A DNA stretch of 64,000 nucleotides from JAHCHG01 sp041745765 (GCA_041745765.1 JBGTIH010000121.1:62001-126000); one strand, 5' to 3'; positions 34,242 through 44,099 are shown, counted from the first letter of the stretch. The notes: generated by a model not told the origin, from the letters alone. Translations and numbers: made by a program.

Positions 34242-36071
34242 ATGACAGCAGAAAACTTAATCGGATTTGAAAATTTACCGCAGACAATACCGCATTATTG
34301 CATCGAGGCGTTTCGACGTCACGACAAACGGGATGCTTTGAATTATAAGATTAATGAAGCGTGGGTACATATTTCGGGTGAAGCGGTAGTTGAAAGAATC
34401 AAGCGCATCGCGCTCGGACTCGCCGATCTCGGCGTAAAAGCCGGCGACCGCGTGGCGATAATTTCCGAAAATCGTCCCGAATGGTCTTTGACCGATCTGG
34501 CGATTTTGTCGCTTCGCGCCGTTAATGTGCCGATTTATACGACGCAGGCGGTCGAACAAATTCGTTATATTCTGGAAAATTCCGGCGCGAAAATGCTTTT
34601 TGTTTCCGGCAAAAAAATCTGGCAGCACGCTGAAAATGCGATTCAAAGCGTCGAACGCCTGGAAAAACTCGTTTTCTTTGATGAAGATGCGCTTCCCGAA
34701 AATCAAACCCGGGCGATGACTCTGGCGGAAGTCGAAAAGCGCGGCGAGGAATTGGAAAAAATCGAGCCTGATCTTTTTGAAAAACGCCTCGCGGAAATCG
34801 AAAAAGAAGACCTGGCAACAATTATTTACACATCCGGGACGACCGGCGAACCGAAGGGCGTGATGCTTTCGCACGAGGCTTTTGTGACGAGTATTGTCGG
34901 TGTTTCCAAAGGGCTGCCAATCAAATCAACCGACCGTTCGCTCGCGGTTTTGCCCCTTTCTCATATTTTCGAGCGCACCGTTTTTTACGTTCTATGCTCA
35001 AACGGCGTTTCGATTAATTATTGTGCCGCGTTTGACCAAATTGCCGGACATCTTCAGGAAGTCAAACCGACGATTATGACAGCTGTGCCGCGTCTTTTCG
35101 AGCAGGTTTATCACAAAATCGTCAAAAAAGGTAAAGCGGCGGGCGGTTATAAAACAAAACTTTTCGATTGGGCTTTGGAAGTCGGGCAGGACTACTGGGC
35201 GGCGAAGGATAATCAACGGACGGTTTCGCCCGTTCTTGCGGCAAAGCACGCGATTGCGAGTCGTTTGGTTTTTTCAAAATGGCGTGAAGGCGTCGGCGGT
35301 TCTCTGCGATTTTTCGTCTCCGGCGGTGCGCCGCTTTCCAAGAAACTTTCACAGGCTTTCTGGGCTGCCGGAATTCCGATTCTGCAAGGCTACGGAATGA
35401 CCGAAGCGTGCGTAACGTGCGCCAATCGCCCCGATGACAACAAAGTCGGTTCAATCGGAACGCCGTTTGAAGGAGTCGAGATGAAAATCGCCGAATCCGA
35501 CGGCGAAATTCTCGTGCGCGGACCGAATGTAATGCGAGGTTATTATCAAAATGACGAGGAAACCGCGAAAGCGATTGATGAAGAAGGCTGGTATCATACG
35601 GGCGATGTCGGTTATAAAGACAAAGACGGACATTATTTTATTACCGACCGCAAAAAGGATTTATTCAAACTCTCGAACGGAAAATACGTTGCGCCGCAGC
35701 AGGTCGAAAGTCTTCTGAAACAATCGCCGCTCGTCGCGCAGGCGGTCGCCGTCGGTTCGGGCAGAAAACAGGTCGGTGCGCTCGTCGTTCCCGATTGGGA
35801 CACGCTCAAGCAGACTTTGCAGGAAGAAGGAATTGAAGCGGAAGGTTCGCGCGAAGAGCTTTGCGAAAATCCTTACGTCGTCAAACGGGTTCAGCGCGAC
35901 GCCGGCGAATTTACGCGCGAAATGAATGATTATGAAAGAGTCAAGAGAGTTTATCTGCTGCCGCGCGAATTTTCGATTGATAAAGGCGAAATGACTCCGA
36001 CGCTCAAGATTAAACGCAGCGTGATTGACGAAAAATACGAAGAAGCGATTAATGAAATCTGCGGAAACTGA
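34242..36071 (+). CDS. Long-chain fatty-acid-CoA ligase (AMP-forming)
   Basis: A 609-residue adenylate-forming enzyme of the long FadD15/Faa type. Motifs: IIYTSGTTGEPKGVMLSH (P-loop), FVSGGAPLSKKLSQAFW, GYGMTEACVT, GWYHTGDVGYKDKDGHYFITDRKKDLFKLSNGK in sections, and TPTLKIKRS near the end. It activates fatty acids for lipid synthesis or degradation. ATG 34242 is preferred; a TTG 33 nt upstream extends the frame. A heptamer array starts in its stop codon. Confidence 0.9.
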   Translation: MTAENLIGFENLPQTIPHYCIEAFRRHDKRDALNYKINEAWVHISGEAVVERIKRIALGLADLGVKAGDRVAIISENRPEWSLTDLAILSLRAVNVPIYTTQAVEQIRYILENSGAKMLFVSGKKIWQHAENAIQSVERLEKLVFFDEDALPENQTRAMTLAEVEKRGEELEKIEPDLFEKRLAEIEKEDLATIIYTSGTTGEPKGVMLSHEAFVTSIVGVSKGLPIKSTDRSLAVLPLSHIFERTVFYVLCSNGVSINYCAAFDQIAGHLQEVKPTIMTAVPRLFEQVYHKIVKKGKAAGGYKTKLFDWALEVGQDYWAAKDNQRTVSPVLAAKHAIASRLVFSKWREGVGGSLRFFVSGGAPLSKKLSQAFWAAGIPILQGYGMTEACVTCANRPDDNKVGSIGTPFEGVEMKIAESDGEILVRGPNVMRGYYQNDEETAKAIDEEGWYHTGDVGYKDKDGHYFITDRKKDLFKLSNGKYVAPQQVESLLKQSPLVAQAVAVGSGRKQVGALVVPDWDTLKQTLQEEGIEAEGSREELCENPYVVKRVQRDAGEFTREMNDYERVKRVYLLPREFSIDKGEMTPTLKIKRSVIDEKYEEAINEICGN

Positions 36072-36112
36072 TTTGGATTTTGGATTTTGGATTTTAGATT
36101 TTGGATTGGTTT
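36071..36112. repeat. ggatttt heptamer array at the acyl-CoA ligase stop
   Basis: Five degenerate ggatttt units begin inside the TGA stop of the acyl-CoA ligase gene. The last 28 bases (36085-36112) are nearly the inverse of the array at 10453-10484, after the esterase gene. No clear second arm is found here. Confidence 0.7.
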
Positions 36113-36178
36113 GAAATTCAGATAACTCGATTGTTTTGACATTTTATAAGAAGCGAGTTTTTTTAATTTTTGAGAAAT

Positions 36179-36478
36179 TTATTTGAGCGACAGTTTTTCT
36201 TCCAGATTCAGCATTTGATCGAGGGTTGAAAAATCCTTATGTTTATTGCTGAGAAGTGCTTCGGCAAGTTCATAGAGCGGAATCGGAATCTCGACCGTTG
36301 TGACCATTTCTTCGGATTGCGGATAATTAGCGTAAAATTCTAATTCAGCCTCGCAAAATTCACAAAAAACAAGATGTTCCTGAATGGCATTGGATTCTCT
36401 CTGCGCCATTTCCTCATTTTGAAATGCCAGCAATTCTTGTGATGAAGGGCAATCCGCATTTTTGCAAAAAGTAATCAT
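36179..36478 (-). CDS. Small zinc-finger (anti-sigma-like) protein
   Basis: From ATG 36478 a 99-residue acidic protein: MITFCKNADCPSSQELLAF, then IQEHLVFCEFCEAELEF. The HxxxCxxC pattern with upstream cysteines resembles the zf-HC2/ZAS zinc site of anti-sigma factors, but there is no membrane segment. Similar short proteins with the CxxxxCPSS start are, from memory, common in Acidobacteriota. It is divergent from the sigma-like gene at 37006 and could be its regulator. Confidence 0.55.
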   Translation of the reverse strand: MITFCKNADCPSSQELLAFQNEEMAQRESNAIQEHLVFCEFCEAELEFYANYPQSEEMVTTVEIPIPLYELAEALLSNKHKDFSTLDQMLNLEEKLSLK

Positions 36479-36499
36479 TTTTATCGAAAACATATACAT

Positions 36500-37005
36500 T
36501 GTAAAAACAGTCTTAAAATCATCGCGCTAAATAAAAAGCGAAGATACACATCCGTTATATCTAAAAATAAAGCGATAATGCGCCTCTGCTTCCAAAAATA
36601 ATAGCGGTAAAAATAAAAAAAAATGTTTGCATCTCTCTTGAATTACGTTAAACTCAGTAAAATAAAGCATTTAACGCAATTGTTAAACAAATAAAAAAAT
36701 CACAAAAACTTGTTGCTCAAATCAAGAATAATTGTTAATATCTTAAATGTGGTTAGTTAAACGAAATAGTGTTTGACTAACAACTCTCTGAAGTAACTGC
36801 GAAGCTCGGCAGATATTTCAAAAAATTTTCTACCTGTCTTACAAATTGCGAAAAACCTGAGAAAAATAATTATTACTTACCAAACGTGCGCCATAAAAAT
36901 CTCAAACGGGAAGAGATTTCCGCGTATTGGAGATAGCGCAGACACATTTTTTCTTACAGACCGAAAATCGCAAAAAACTGAAATAACCGAAAAAGGTTTT
37001 TATTT
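36500..37005. promoter_or_regulatory. Long regulatory intergenic region upstream of the exopolysaccharide cluster
   Basis: About 500 bp with no gene visible. It is AT-rich, and contains an 11 bp inverted pair (gttagttaaac 36752-36762, gtttgactaac 36771-36781, one mismatch), which could be an operator. The first gene's start at 37006 is preceded by an A-rich stretch with a weak aaaagg site. Promoters for both divergent genes must lie here, but I cannot place them with confidence. Confidence 0.35.
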
Positions 37006-38145
37006 ATGAGTGCAATTAAAAACAAGGCACATCTGCCTAAACCAATCAAAAATCAGCGCATCAATATCGGAAAATGGAACGAATGTCTGACGAAATCCGA
37101 CGTAAATCAGATTTGGGCGGAACTTCACCGAATCGTTTGTTCACATCCGTTGGTGCGTGCGTCAAAGCGGGCGGGATTTCTGGTCGAAGAAGGCAAATAT
37201 AATGCTTATACGGATTTAACACAGGAACTTTTTGTCACGCTTTTGAGCAAGGAGCGTTTTCAGCATTATCTTGATGCGAAAATGACGGATGCCGAAATTG
37301 AATCGGAAATCAGCCAGATCGAATTGACCAATATGCTGACGGCAGAACTGCGCAAACGCTATCCTGAATCCTACCGTCTGGCGCGGCGGGTTTCGACGCT
37401 TATTCAAGGCAGCAAACGATTTAAGCGGTTTGATAAAACGGATTATCATACACGGCTCGTTAATCGCTTGTATGGTTTGACAGAATGGAAAGATGAGAAA
37501 ATGAGCCGCAGTCCGCAGGAAATGCTGGAGCGCGTCAAAGCGGTGGCATTTTATAATCGTGATACGCGAATGGTCGGCTGCACGGGCGATTCGCAAATCG
37601 TGATCGGCAATGTCGAACTGGAAAAGTTAATCGTCAAAGTCTTTAAAGCGATTGATTCGCCCGTTGACGTTCGCTCGCTCAGATCGTATGTAATGTCGCG
37701 TCTGCCGATTATGGATATTTATCTCGTTCCGGTCGGCGGTGTCAAAGATGACGACGATGATCGCGCAACTTTTGAGCTTTCCGACACACGCGAAAATCCG
37801 GAAGAAAGCGTAATGCGAATCGAAGGCGAAAAGGAAGCCGCCGGATTTGTTGATGCTTTTTTAGGAAATTTACGTAAATCGGTGCGCGGAAAAGCCAAGC
37901 AATATGATCGGATGATTAATGTTTTATGGATGTGTTATCTGGTTGCGGACGGCGGAACGCAGCTCGAAGTCGCCGATACGTTAGGTGTTTCCGATTCTTT
38001 AGTTTCCGATTACCGCAAACGCATCGAAACTAATTTGCAGGAACTTTCATTTAACGGCGTAAATGAAGCGCGGCAATTTGAAAAAGCCTTAAAACACAAA
38101 GTTCGGGATTTAATCTCGGTCGAAAAAGAAGAAATGACGGCATAA
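37006..38145 (+). CDS. Sigma-factor-like DNA-binding protein of unknown family
   Basis: A 379-residue protein with no signal peptide. Two parts recall sigma factors: DLTQELFVTLLSKERFQHYL near residues 55-90 (compare DLTQEVF of region 2) and a C-terminal helix-turn-helix (TQLEVADTLGVSDSLVSDYRKR). An acidic loop (KDDDDDRATF) separates them. I do not recognise the full-length family. Position directly ahead of the exopolysaccharide genes suggests a regulator of that cluster. Confidence 0.5.
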   Translation: MSAIKNKAHLPKPIKNQRINIGKWNECLTKSDVNQIWAELHRIVCSHPLVRASKRAGFLVEEGKYNAYTDLTQELFVTLLSKERFQHYLDAKMTDAEIESEISQIELTNMLTAELRKRYPESYRLARRVSTLIQGSKRFKRFDKTDYHTRLVNRLYGLTEWKDEKMSRSPQEMLERVKAVAFYNRDTRMVGCTGDSQIVIGNVELEKLIVKVFKAIDSPVDVRSLRSYVMSRLPIMDIYLVPVGGVKDDDDDRATFELSDTRENPEESVMRIEGEKEAAGFVDAFLGNLRKSVRGKAKQYDRMINVLWMCYLVADGGTQLEVADTLGVSDSLVSDYRKRIETNLQELSFNGVNEARQFEKALKHKVRDLISVEKEEMTA

Positions 38146-38304
38146 TTTCCCTAGACTGTAATCTCTGTAATTTAAAATTATTCAGATGTTTAGAAATCTT
38201 TTTCAAAAATGTTAAAATAATTTTTAGCAAAATTGCAGTCCCGAAATGCAACGGAATGCAAAATCTGAAAATCTTCAAAAATATAATGAGATTTAAGTTT
38301 ATAA

Positions 38305-39936
38305 ATGCCTGCCAATCACACCAAAAGTTCCGATTATAACTCGCTTAAATCAACTGCTAAAAATGGCGGCACGAAGGCAAATTATAATAAAACTCTCAAG
38401 CATTCAAAAAAATCAGAAGAAGAAAAAGATCCATCTTCCAGAAAATCTCTAGTCAATTCACAAAATAAAACCAGAAAAAAAGAACATCTGCCAGAACCGG
38501 TTTCCGAAGAAAAAGAAACAAGTTCGGCAGATAATTTTATTTTAAAGTCAACGGAAAACAGCCTGAAGCCGGAAGAAGATCTTTCTTACGCCGAAAAACA
38601 AAAACATAAAAAAGAGGCAAAGAAAACCAGGAAAAATTTTGAATTGATAAATAGTGATTTTTGGCTGGTGAGAAACGGTCATACGCTGACCTTTATCGGG
38701 CTTTACTTGTTTTCAATTTTGGTATTGTTTCGACCTTACGAAATTGTTCCGGCATTTTCATTTCTTTCGGCAACGGCATTTTATTTTGCCGCCGCGACAC
38801 TTATCGTTTATTTTCCGACACAACTTTTAACCGAAGGCAATTTTACGACTTTTTCAACCGAAGTGAAGGCAATTGCGGCATTGACGCTGATTGCTTTGAT
38901 TACGATGCCGATTGCCAAAAGCCCCGGAACTGCCTGGGAAACTTTCAGCGACGCATTTATCAAAGCCGTCTTGATGTTTATCGTTATGGTCAATGTCTTG
39001 CGGACGCGTAGGCGATTGATGCAAATGATGTGGCTTTCGCTTTCAATCGGCGTTTATTTGAGTTATGTGTCATTAGATATGTATATGAGAGGCGAACTCA
39101 ATTCCGAAGGTTATCGCGTCGTCGTCGAAATCGGCGGATTATTCGGTAATCCGAATGATATGGCTTTGCATTTGGTGATGATGACACCGCTTGCCATAAC
39201 TCTGGGAATCGCCGCTCAGAAAAAATCGCTCAAGATTATCTATTTCGCGATGGCGGCACTTTTCATCGGTGCGAATATGGTGACGTATTCACGCGGCGGT
39301 TTTCTCGCTTTGCTGGCGGTTGCCATTATTTTAGTCTGGAAGCTCGGACGCAGAAACCGTCTGCAAATAACAGTTATTTCAACAGTTGTTAGTTTTATCG
39401 TCTTGCTTTTCGCACCGGGAAATTACGGCTTGCGGATGCTTTCAATCTTTATTCCGGGACTTGATCCGGTCGGTTCGAGCGGTCAGCGGCAGGAACTTCT
39501 AATTCGTTCGATTCTCGTCTCGATCAGAAATCCGTGGGGCATCGGCATCGGCAACTTTCCGATTGTCGGCGTTCAGAATCTGCAATCGCATAATGCTTAC
39601 ACACAGATTTCATCCGAACTGGGAATTCTGGGATTATCGGCTTATTTGGTGTTTATATTAAGTCCGTTGCGTAAACTTTTGGCAATAGAGGAAATTCTTT
39701 TTGCCAAAAATGAATTTAACTGGTTTTATTATATGGCAATCGGTTTTCAGGCAAGTATAATTGCGTATATGGTTTCAAGTTTTTTCGGTTCGGTCGCATA
39801 TAATTGGTTTATCTATTATTTAATCGCGTATGCTGTTGCTTTCAGGCGAATTTATAAAATTGACGGGGAAGAAAAAAGAAAAAATACCGAAATAGAAAGC
39901 AACCTGAACAATTCTTTAGGACTTCAAACGGCGTGA
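38305..39936 (+). CDS. O-antigen ligase / polysaccharide polymerase (Wzy-like)
   Basis: A 543-residue protein with a long charged N-terminal tail (about 110 residues of Lys, Glu, Ser, such as KKSEEEKDPSSRKS) and then about 10-12 membrane segments. Typical Wzy/WaaL features are GGLFGNPNDMALHLV, TYSRGGFLALLAV and a late loop with NLQSHNAYTQISSELGILGL (His followed by Glu). It would polymerise exopolysaccharide repeat units in the periplasm. The tail may be cytoplasmic and regulatory. Confidence 0.82.
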   Translation: MPANHTKSSDYNSLKSTAKNGGTKANYNKTLKHSKKSEEEKDPSSRKSLVNSQNKTRKKEHLPEPVSEEKETSSADNFILKSTENSLKPEEDLSYAEKQKHKKEAKKTRKNFELINSDFWLVRNGHTLTFIGLYLFSILVLFRPYEIVPAFSFLSATAFYFAAATLIVYFPTQLLTEGNFTTFSTEVKAIAALTLIALITMPIAKSPGTAWETFSDAFIKAVLMFIVMVNVLRTRRRLMQMMWLSLSIGVYLSYVSLDMYMRGELNSEGYRVVVEIGGLFGNPNDMALHLVMMTPLAITLGIAAQKKSLKIIYFAMAALFIGANMVTYSRGGFLALLAVAIILVWKLGRRNRLQITVISTVVSFIVLLFAPGNYGLRMLSIFIPGLDPVGSSGQRQELLIRSILVSIRNPWGIGIGNFPIVGVQNLQSHNAYTQISSELGILGLSAYLVFILSPLRKLLAIEEILFAKNEFNWFYYMAIGFQASIIAYMVSSFFGSVAYNWFIYYLIAYAVAFRRIYKIDGEEKRKNTEIESNLNNSLGLQTA

Positions 39937-39958
39937 GTTTCAGAAGGACAAAATTATA

Positions 39959-41137
39959 TTGATCAAATTATTACAAATAATTTTTTGGATAAGTGCAGGC
40001 GCACTTTTTTACACATATATCGGATATCCGGTGTTTGTGTATCTGGTCAGCCGTTTATTTCCGCGTAAAGTAAAAAAGAGCGAATTTGAGCCGAATGTGA
40101 CGGTTTTAATCACCGCTTATAACGAAGAAAAAGATATTCGCGCCAAACTTGAAAATACTTTACAAATTGATTATCCGCAGAAAAAACTGGAAATTCTGGT
40201 TGCCTCTGACGGTTCAACGGATAAAACCGACGAGATCGTTCGAGAATTTTCTGCGCGAGGCGTGAAACTTTTTCATCAGAAAGGCAGAGTCGGCAAAACC
40301 GTTACGCAAAATAATGCGGTTGAACGATCAAGCGGCGAGATCATTCTTTTTTCCGACGCGACGACTATGTATCGGCACAATGTGTTGCAGGAAATACTGC
40401 CGAATTTTGCCGATCAAACTGTCGGCTGTGTTGCCGGAAAATTAATTTATGTGGATTCGACAAAATCGGGCGTTGGGCAAGGCGCGAAAAGTTACTGGAA
40501 TTACGAAACTTTTATCAAAGAAAGCGAAAGTCGTGCGTGTTCGCTGATCGGCGCATCGGGTTGTCTTTACGCTGTGCAAAAATCAGCTTATAAACCGATG
40601 TACCCGGAAGCGTGTTCGGATTTTTTAATTGCGACCGTTTTATACGAGCAAGGTTTGCGCACAATTTATGAACCGAAGGCGATTTGTACTGAAGAAACCA
40701 ATAAAAATACCGGTAAGGAAATGCAGATGCGCGTACGCGTCATTTTGCAAACCCTGACGGATTTATGGCGGAATCGTTCGATGATGAATCCGTTTAAGAG
40801 CGGTTTTTATGCAGTCGAACTCATTTCTCACAAAGTTTTTCGGTATGCCGTGCCGTTTTTTTTGTTTTCGCTGCTGATTTCCGCTTTTGCGCTTGCTTTT
40901 TATTCCAATTTTTTTACAATGGTTTTCGCCCTTCAAATTGTTTTTTATTTAATGGCGTTGATCGCTTGGATTTTGGAAAGAGCCGGGAAATCTTTCGGAC
41001 TTTTGGCAATACCGCTGTATTTTGTTTTAACAAATGTTGCTTCACTAATCGGTTTTTATAAATTTCTACGCGGCGAACGATCCGCCCGTTGGGAAACGAT
41101 TAGAGAAACAACAGATAACATTAAGCAAGTGATCTGA
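39959..41137 (+). CDS. Family 2 glycosyltransferase, membrane-bound
   Basis: A 392-residue GT2 enzyme with an N-terminal membrane segment, donor-binding VTVLITAYNEEKDIRAKL, VASDGSTDKTDEIV, the ILFSDATT acidic motif and EACSDFLI, and two to three C-terminal membrane segments. The layout is that of chain-extending or single-addition inner-membrane transferases. It starts with TTG at 39959, 16 nt after an aagga site and 22 nt after the polymerase stop. Confidence 0.85.
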   Translation: MIKLLQIIFWISAGALFYTYIGYPVFVYLVSRLFPRKVKKSEFEPNVTVLITAYNEEKDIRAKLENTLQIDYPQKKLEILVASDGSTDKTDEIVREFSARGVKLFHQKGRVGKTVTQNNAVERSSGEIILFSDATTMYRHNVLQEILPNFADQTVGCVAGKLIYVDSTKSGVGQGAKSYWNYETFIKESESRACSLIGASGCLYAVQKSAYKPMYPEACSDFLIATVLYEQGLRTIYEPKAICTEETNKNTGKEMQMRVRVILQTLTDLWRNRSMMNPFKSGFYAVELISHKVFRYAVPFFLFSLLISAFALAFYSNFFTMVFALQIVFYLMALIAWILERAGKSFGLLAIPLYFVLTNVASLIGFYKFLRGERSARWETIRETTDNIKQVI

Positions 41138-41173
41138 AATAGATAGATTCTAGACTTTTGATTTAGTAAATTT

Positions 41174-42220
41174 GTGAATACACAAGTTGGAGAAACTCCA
41201 AAAATTTTAGAAAAGCGCGTCGGCAATCAAGTTAAATTGGACGAACCGCTGATTAGTGTCATTGTTCCGGCTTATAATGTTGCCGAATATATTGCCGAAA
41301 CGCTTGATTCGGCATTTGCTCAGACGTTTACGGATTTTGAGATAATCGTCGTTAACGACGGTTCGCCCGATACAAGTGAACTGGAAAAAGTTCTGGAAAA
41401 TTACCTTGACCGAATCATTTACATAAAACAAGAAAACGGCGGTGCAGCTTCGGCGCGGAATACGGCGATTTCAGAATCACGCGGAATTTTTCTGGCATTT
41501 CTAGACGGCGACGATCTCTGGTTTCCCGAAAAACTCGCTTCGCAGGTGCAATTTCTGGAAGATACTCTTTTTGAGATGATTTACTGCAACGGAAAACTTT
41601 TCGGTGCAGCGCTCTATGAATCGCAAACCTTTATGGATAAATCTCCCTCAAGCGGAGATGTTACGCCGGAAAGCCTTTTAAGCGGCGGCTGCAACGTGCT
41701 GACTTCAGGAACGCTGGTCAAAAAAGATCTGGTTGTTAAATGCGGCTTGTTTGACGAAGAAGCCGTTCGAATTGAAGACTTTGATTTGTGGTTTCGTCTG
41801 TGTAAAAACGGAGTCAGAATCGGTTATCAAGAAGATGTTTTGATGAAATATCGAATCAGAACGGGCAGTTTAACGGGCGATAATGTCGAAAAAGCAGAAA
41901 GAACGATTGCCGCGTTGCAAATGGTGAAGAGCAAGCATACTTTTACTGAATCCGAACATCTGGCTTGGGAAACTCATCTGAAGATGAGTGAAATCGAACT
42001 TAAACTGGAAAAAGGAAAAAACAGTCTGGTCAAAGGAGATTTTATTGAAGCCCGAAAGAATTTTTCCGAAGCAAATGCTCAAGACCGGAAATTTAAACTG
42101 ACGGCACTCAACGTCTTGCTTGCCCTAAGTCCGAAGCTAACGTTGATTTTGTTTAAAGTTTTTCGTCCCGCCGAATTTTTATATATCGCCGCAAGCAATA
42201 ATCATCCTCCGATTATATAA
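41174..42220 (+). CDS. Family 2 glycosyltransferase
   Basis: A 348-residue soluble GT-A enzyme with ISVIVPAYNVAEYIAETLDS, IIVVNDGSPD, GGAASARNTAI, FLDGDDLWFPEKL (DxD) and IEDFDLWFRLCKNG as acceptor-site region. It probably adds a sugar to the lipid-linked repeat unit in the cytoplasm. The start codon is GTG. The C-terminal 80 residues are helical and charged. Confidence 0.87.
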   Translation: MNTQVGETPKILEKRVGNQVKLDEPLISVIVPAYNVAEYIAETLDSAFAQTFTDFEIIVVNDGSPDTSELEKVLENYLDRIIYIKQENGGAASARNTAISESRGIFLAFLDGDDLWFPEKLASQVQFLEDTLFEMIYCNGKLFGAALYESQTFMDKSPSSGDVTPESLLSGGCNVLTSGTLVKKDLVVKCGLFDEEAVRIEDFDLWFRLCKNGVRIGYQEDVLMKYRIRTGSLTGDNVEKAERTIAALQMVKSKHTFTESEHLAWETHLKMSEIELKLEKGKNSLVKGDFIEARKNFSEANAQDRKFKLTALNVLLALSPKLTLILFKVFRPAEFLYIAASNNHPPII

Positions 42221-42285
42221 AGTTAAATGTAAGCAGTAATGGAAGATAAAAGATAAAACTCTGTTGAATCTATTATTTAAAGGAT

Positions 42286-42337
42286 CAAGAACGAAATCAT
42301 TCACCATTCACCACTCACCATTAACCATTCTATAAAT
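42286..42337. repeat. Short tandem tcaccat words between GT2 and flippase genes
   Basis: After the second glycosyltransferase there is a 250 nt spacer. It contains agataaa words near 42244-42258, and three to four tcaccat-type heptamers at about 42298-42331. They belong in style to the other arrays but lack a clear inverse arm. Confidence 0.45.
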
Positions 42338-42472
42338 TAAACATTCCAATCATTTATTCCGGCGGTTAAATTTAGTAGAATTTTCCTGTGATAATTTGCA
42401 GAATTAAAGTTTAGGCAAATCTCTTCGGTTTTCTCTTCAAAAACTTTTCAATTCGGCTCAGAGATTAAACCA

Positions 42473-44083
42473 ATGACCAATTCACAGGAAAATTTATCGC
42501 TTAAATCGCAAAGCGCGTGGATAATGTTTGCCAAAGTCATCGGCTTCGGGCTTTCATTTCTCTTGCCTTTTCTGATTGTGCGGATTTTGACGCAGGATAA
42601 AGTCGGAGTCTACAGGCAATCTTTTCAAGTGATTATGAACGCGCTCTCGATTTTGCCGCTCGGCATCAGTATGAGCGCATATTACTTTCTCTCCCGCGAA
42701 ACGACGCGCCGCGCTTCATCAATTTTCAATATCCTGCTTTTCAATTTTGTCGCCGGCGGGATCGCTTTTTTCGGTTTGTATTTTTATCCGCAATTGTTGG
42801 GAAATATTTTTCGAAGCGATGAAATGACGCGACTTGCGCCTTTGATCGGCGTGGTCATCTGGCTTTGGATTTTCTCGACATTTTTAGAAGTCGTCGCGCT
42901 TGCCAACCGCGAAGCAAAAACGGCGATGGTTTTTATAATTTTCGCTCAATTTACAAAAACCTTGCTGATGGCGGGCGCGGTAATTATTTACGGAACGGTT
43001 GAAGCCTTTATTTACGCGGCGATTTTTCAAGGCGTTCTGCAAACTATAATTTTAATTTTTTATCTTAATTCGAGATTTCCGGGATTTTGGCGTTCGTTCG
43101 AGCCGAAATTTTTCCGCGAACAGCTTTTTTACGCGCTGCCTTTCGGGCTTGCCGGTATTCTCTGGACTTTGCAGTCCGATGTTCATAATTATTTTGTCGG
43201 TTATCGGTTCAGCGAAGCCGAATATGCGATTTACGCCTACGGTTGTTTTCAACTGCCTCTGATCGCAATTCTCTACGAATCCACGACCGCCGTTTTGATT
43301 CCGCGAATGAGCGAACTGCAAGCCCGCGGCGAATACCGGGAGATGATTCTGCTGACTTCGCGGGCGATGGACAAGCTCGCGTTGGTTTATTTTCCGGCGT
43401 ATATCTTTCTGCTGATCACGGCGCAGGTTTTTGTTTTAACGCTTTTTACGCGGGATTATCTGGCAAGCGTGCCGATTATGCTGATAAATCTGACGCTTTT
43501 GCCGCTCAGTATTCTGGTTATTGATCCGATGGTTCGCGCTTATAAAGAACTCGGCAGAACTTTAATGAGTCTGCGGGTTTTCGTCGTCATCGGATTGGTC
43601 GCGGCGTTGTATTTCGGTATTCAAAACTTTGATCTGCGCGGTATGATTGCTATCGTGGTGGTGATAAACGTGCTGGAGACAATCATTGTCGGCGCGATTC
43701 TTGCCGGAAAGCTCGGCGTAAAAACGGAAGATTGGCGGCTTTTCAAGAATGTCGGAAAAATCGCTCTGGTCAGTTTGATCGCCGGAGTGTTTACGTTTTT
43801 AATTTACGGACAACTTGAAAAAATCGGATGCAGTTTCGGCGAAAATCTCGTCGGGATGGTTTTTAATTTCGTTTCGATGTTTTTTAATGCGCCGAAACAA
43901 AACCTTACGGATTTTGTTTCCGGCGCGTTAACGCTCGGTCTGACATTTACGTTTTTTGCTCCCGTTTATCTTTTCGGCATCAATTATTTCGGTTTGATTG
44001 ACGCGGAAGAAAAAGATTTAATAAAACAGACTTTTGGAAAATTGCGGACGTTTTTCGGAAAAAAACAAATTCAAAATCCGTAA
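42473..44083 (+). CDS. Polysaccharide flippase (Wzx-like, MATE/MVF superfamily)
   Basis: A 536-residue protein with about 12-14 membrane segments, starting with SAWIMFAKVIGFGLSFLLPF and RILTQDKVGVYRQSFQ, which is the Polysacc_synt pattern. It likely flips undecaprenyl-linked repeat units across the inner membrane. It is in the same direction as the polymerase and glycosyltransferases and 16 nt ahead of asnB. Confidence 0.87.
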   Translation: MTNSQENLSLKSQSAWIMFAKVIGFGLSFLLPFLIVRILTQDKVGVYRQSFQVIMNALSILPLGISMSAYYFLSRETTRRASSIFNILLFNFVAGGIAFFGLYFYPQLLGNIFRSDEMTRLAPLIGVVIWLWIFSTFLEVVALANREAKTAMVFIIFAQFTKTLLMAGAVIIYGTVEAFIYAAIFQGVLQTIILIFYLNSRFPGFWRSFEPKFFREQLFYALPFGLAGILWTLQSDVHNYFVGYRFSEAEYAIYAYGCFQLPLIAILYESTTAVLIPRMSELQARGEYREMILLTSRAMDKLALVYFPAYIFLLITAQVFVLTLFTRDYLASVPIMLINLTLLPLSILVIDPMVRAYKELGRTLMSLRVFVVIGLVAALYFGIQNFDLRGMIAIVVVINVLETIIVGAILAGKLGVKTEDWRLFKNVGKIALVSLIAGVFTFLIYGQLEKIGCSFGENLVGMVFNFVSMFFNAPKQNLTDFVSGALTLGLTFTFFAPVYLFGINYFGLIDAEEKDLIKQTFGKLRTFFGKKQIQNP

Positions 44084-44099
44084 TCTCAAATAAAAGAAA

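Noticed and set aside
34275..34874. A 199-codon minus-strand frame within the acyl-CoA ligase gene
   Set aside because: Antisense shadow of a conserved enzyme; no ribosome site or family match.
36500..37005. A small RNA or tRNA gene in the long intergenic region
   Set aside because: No cloverleaf, no GC-rich structured core and no conserved tRNA boxes could be seen.
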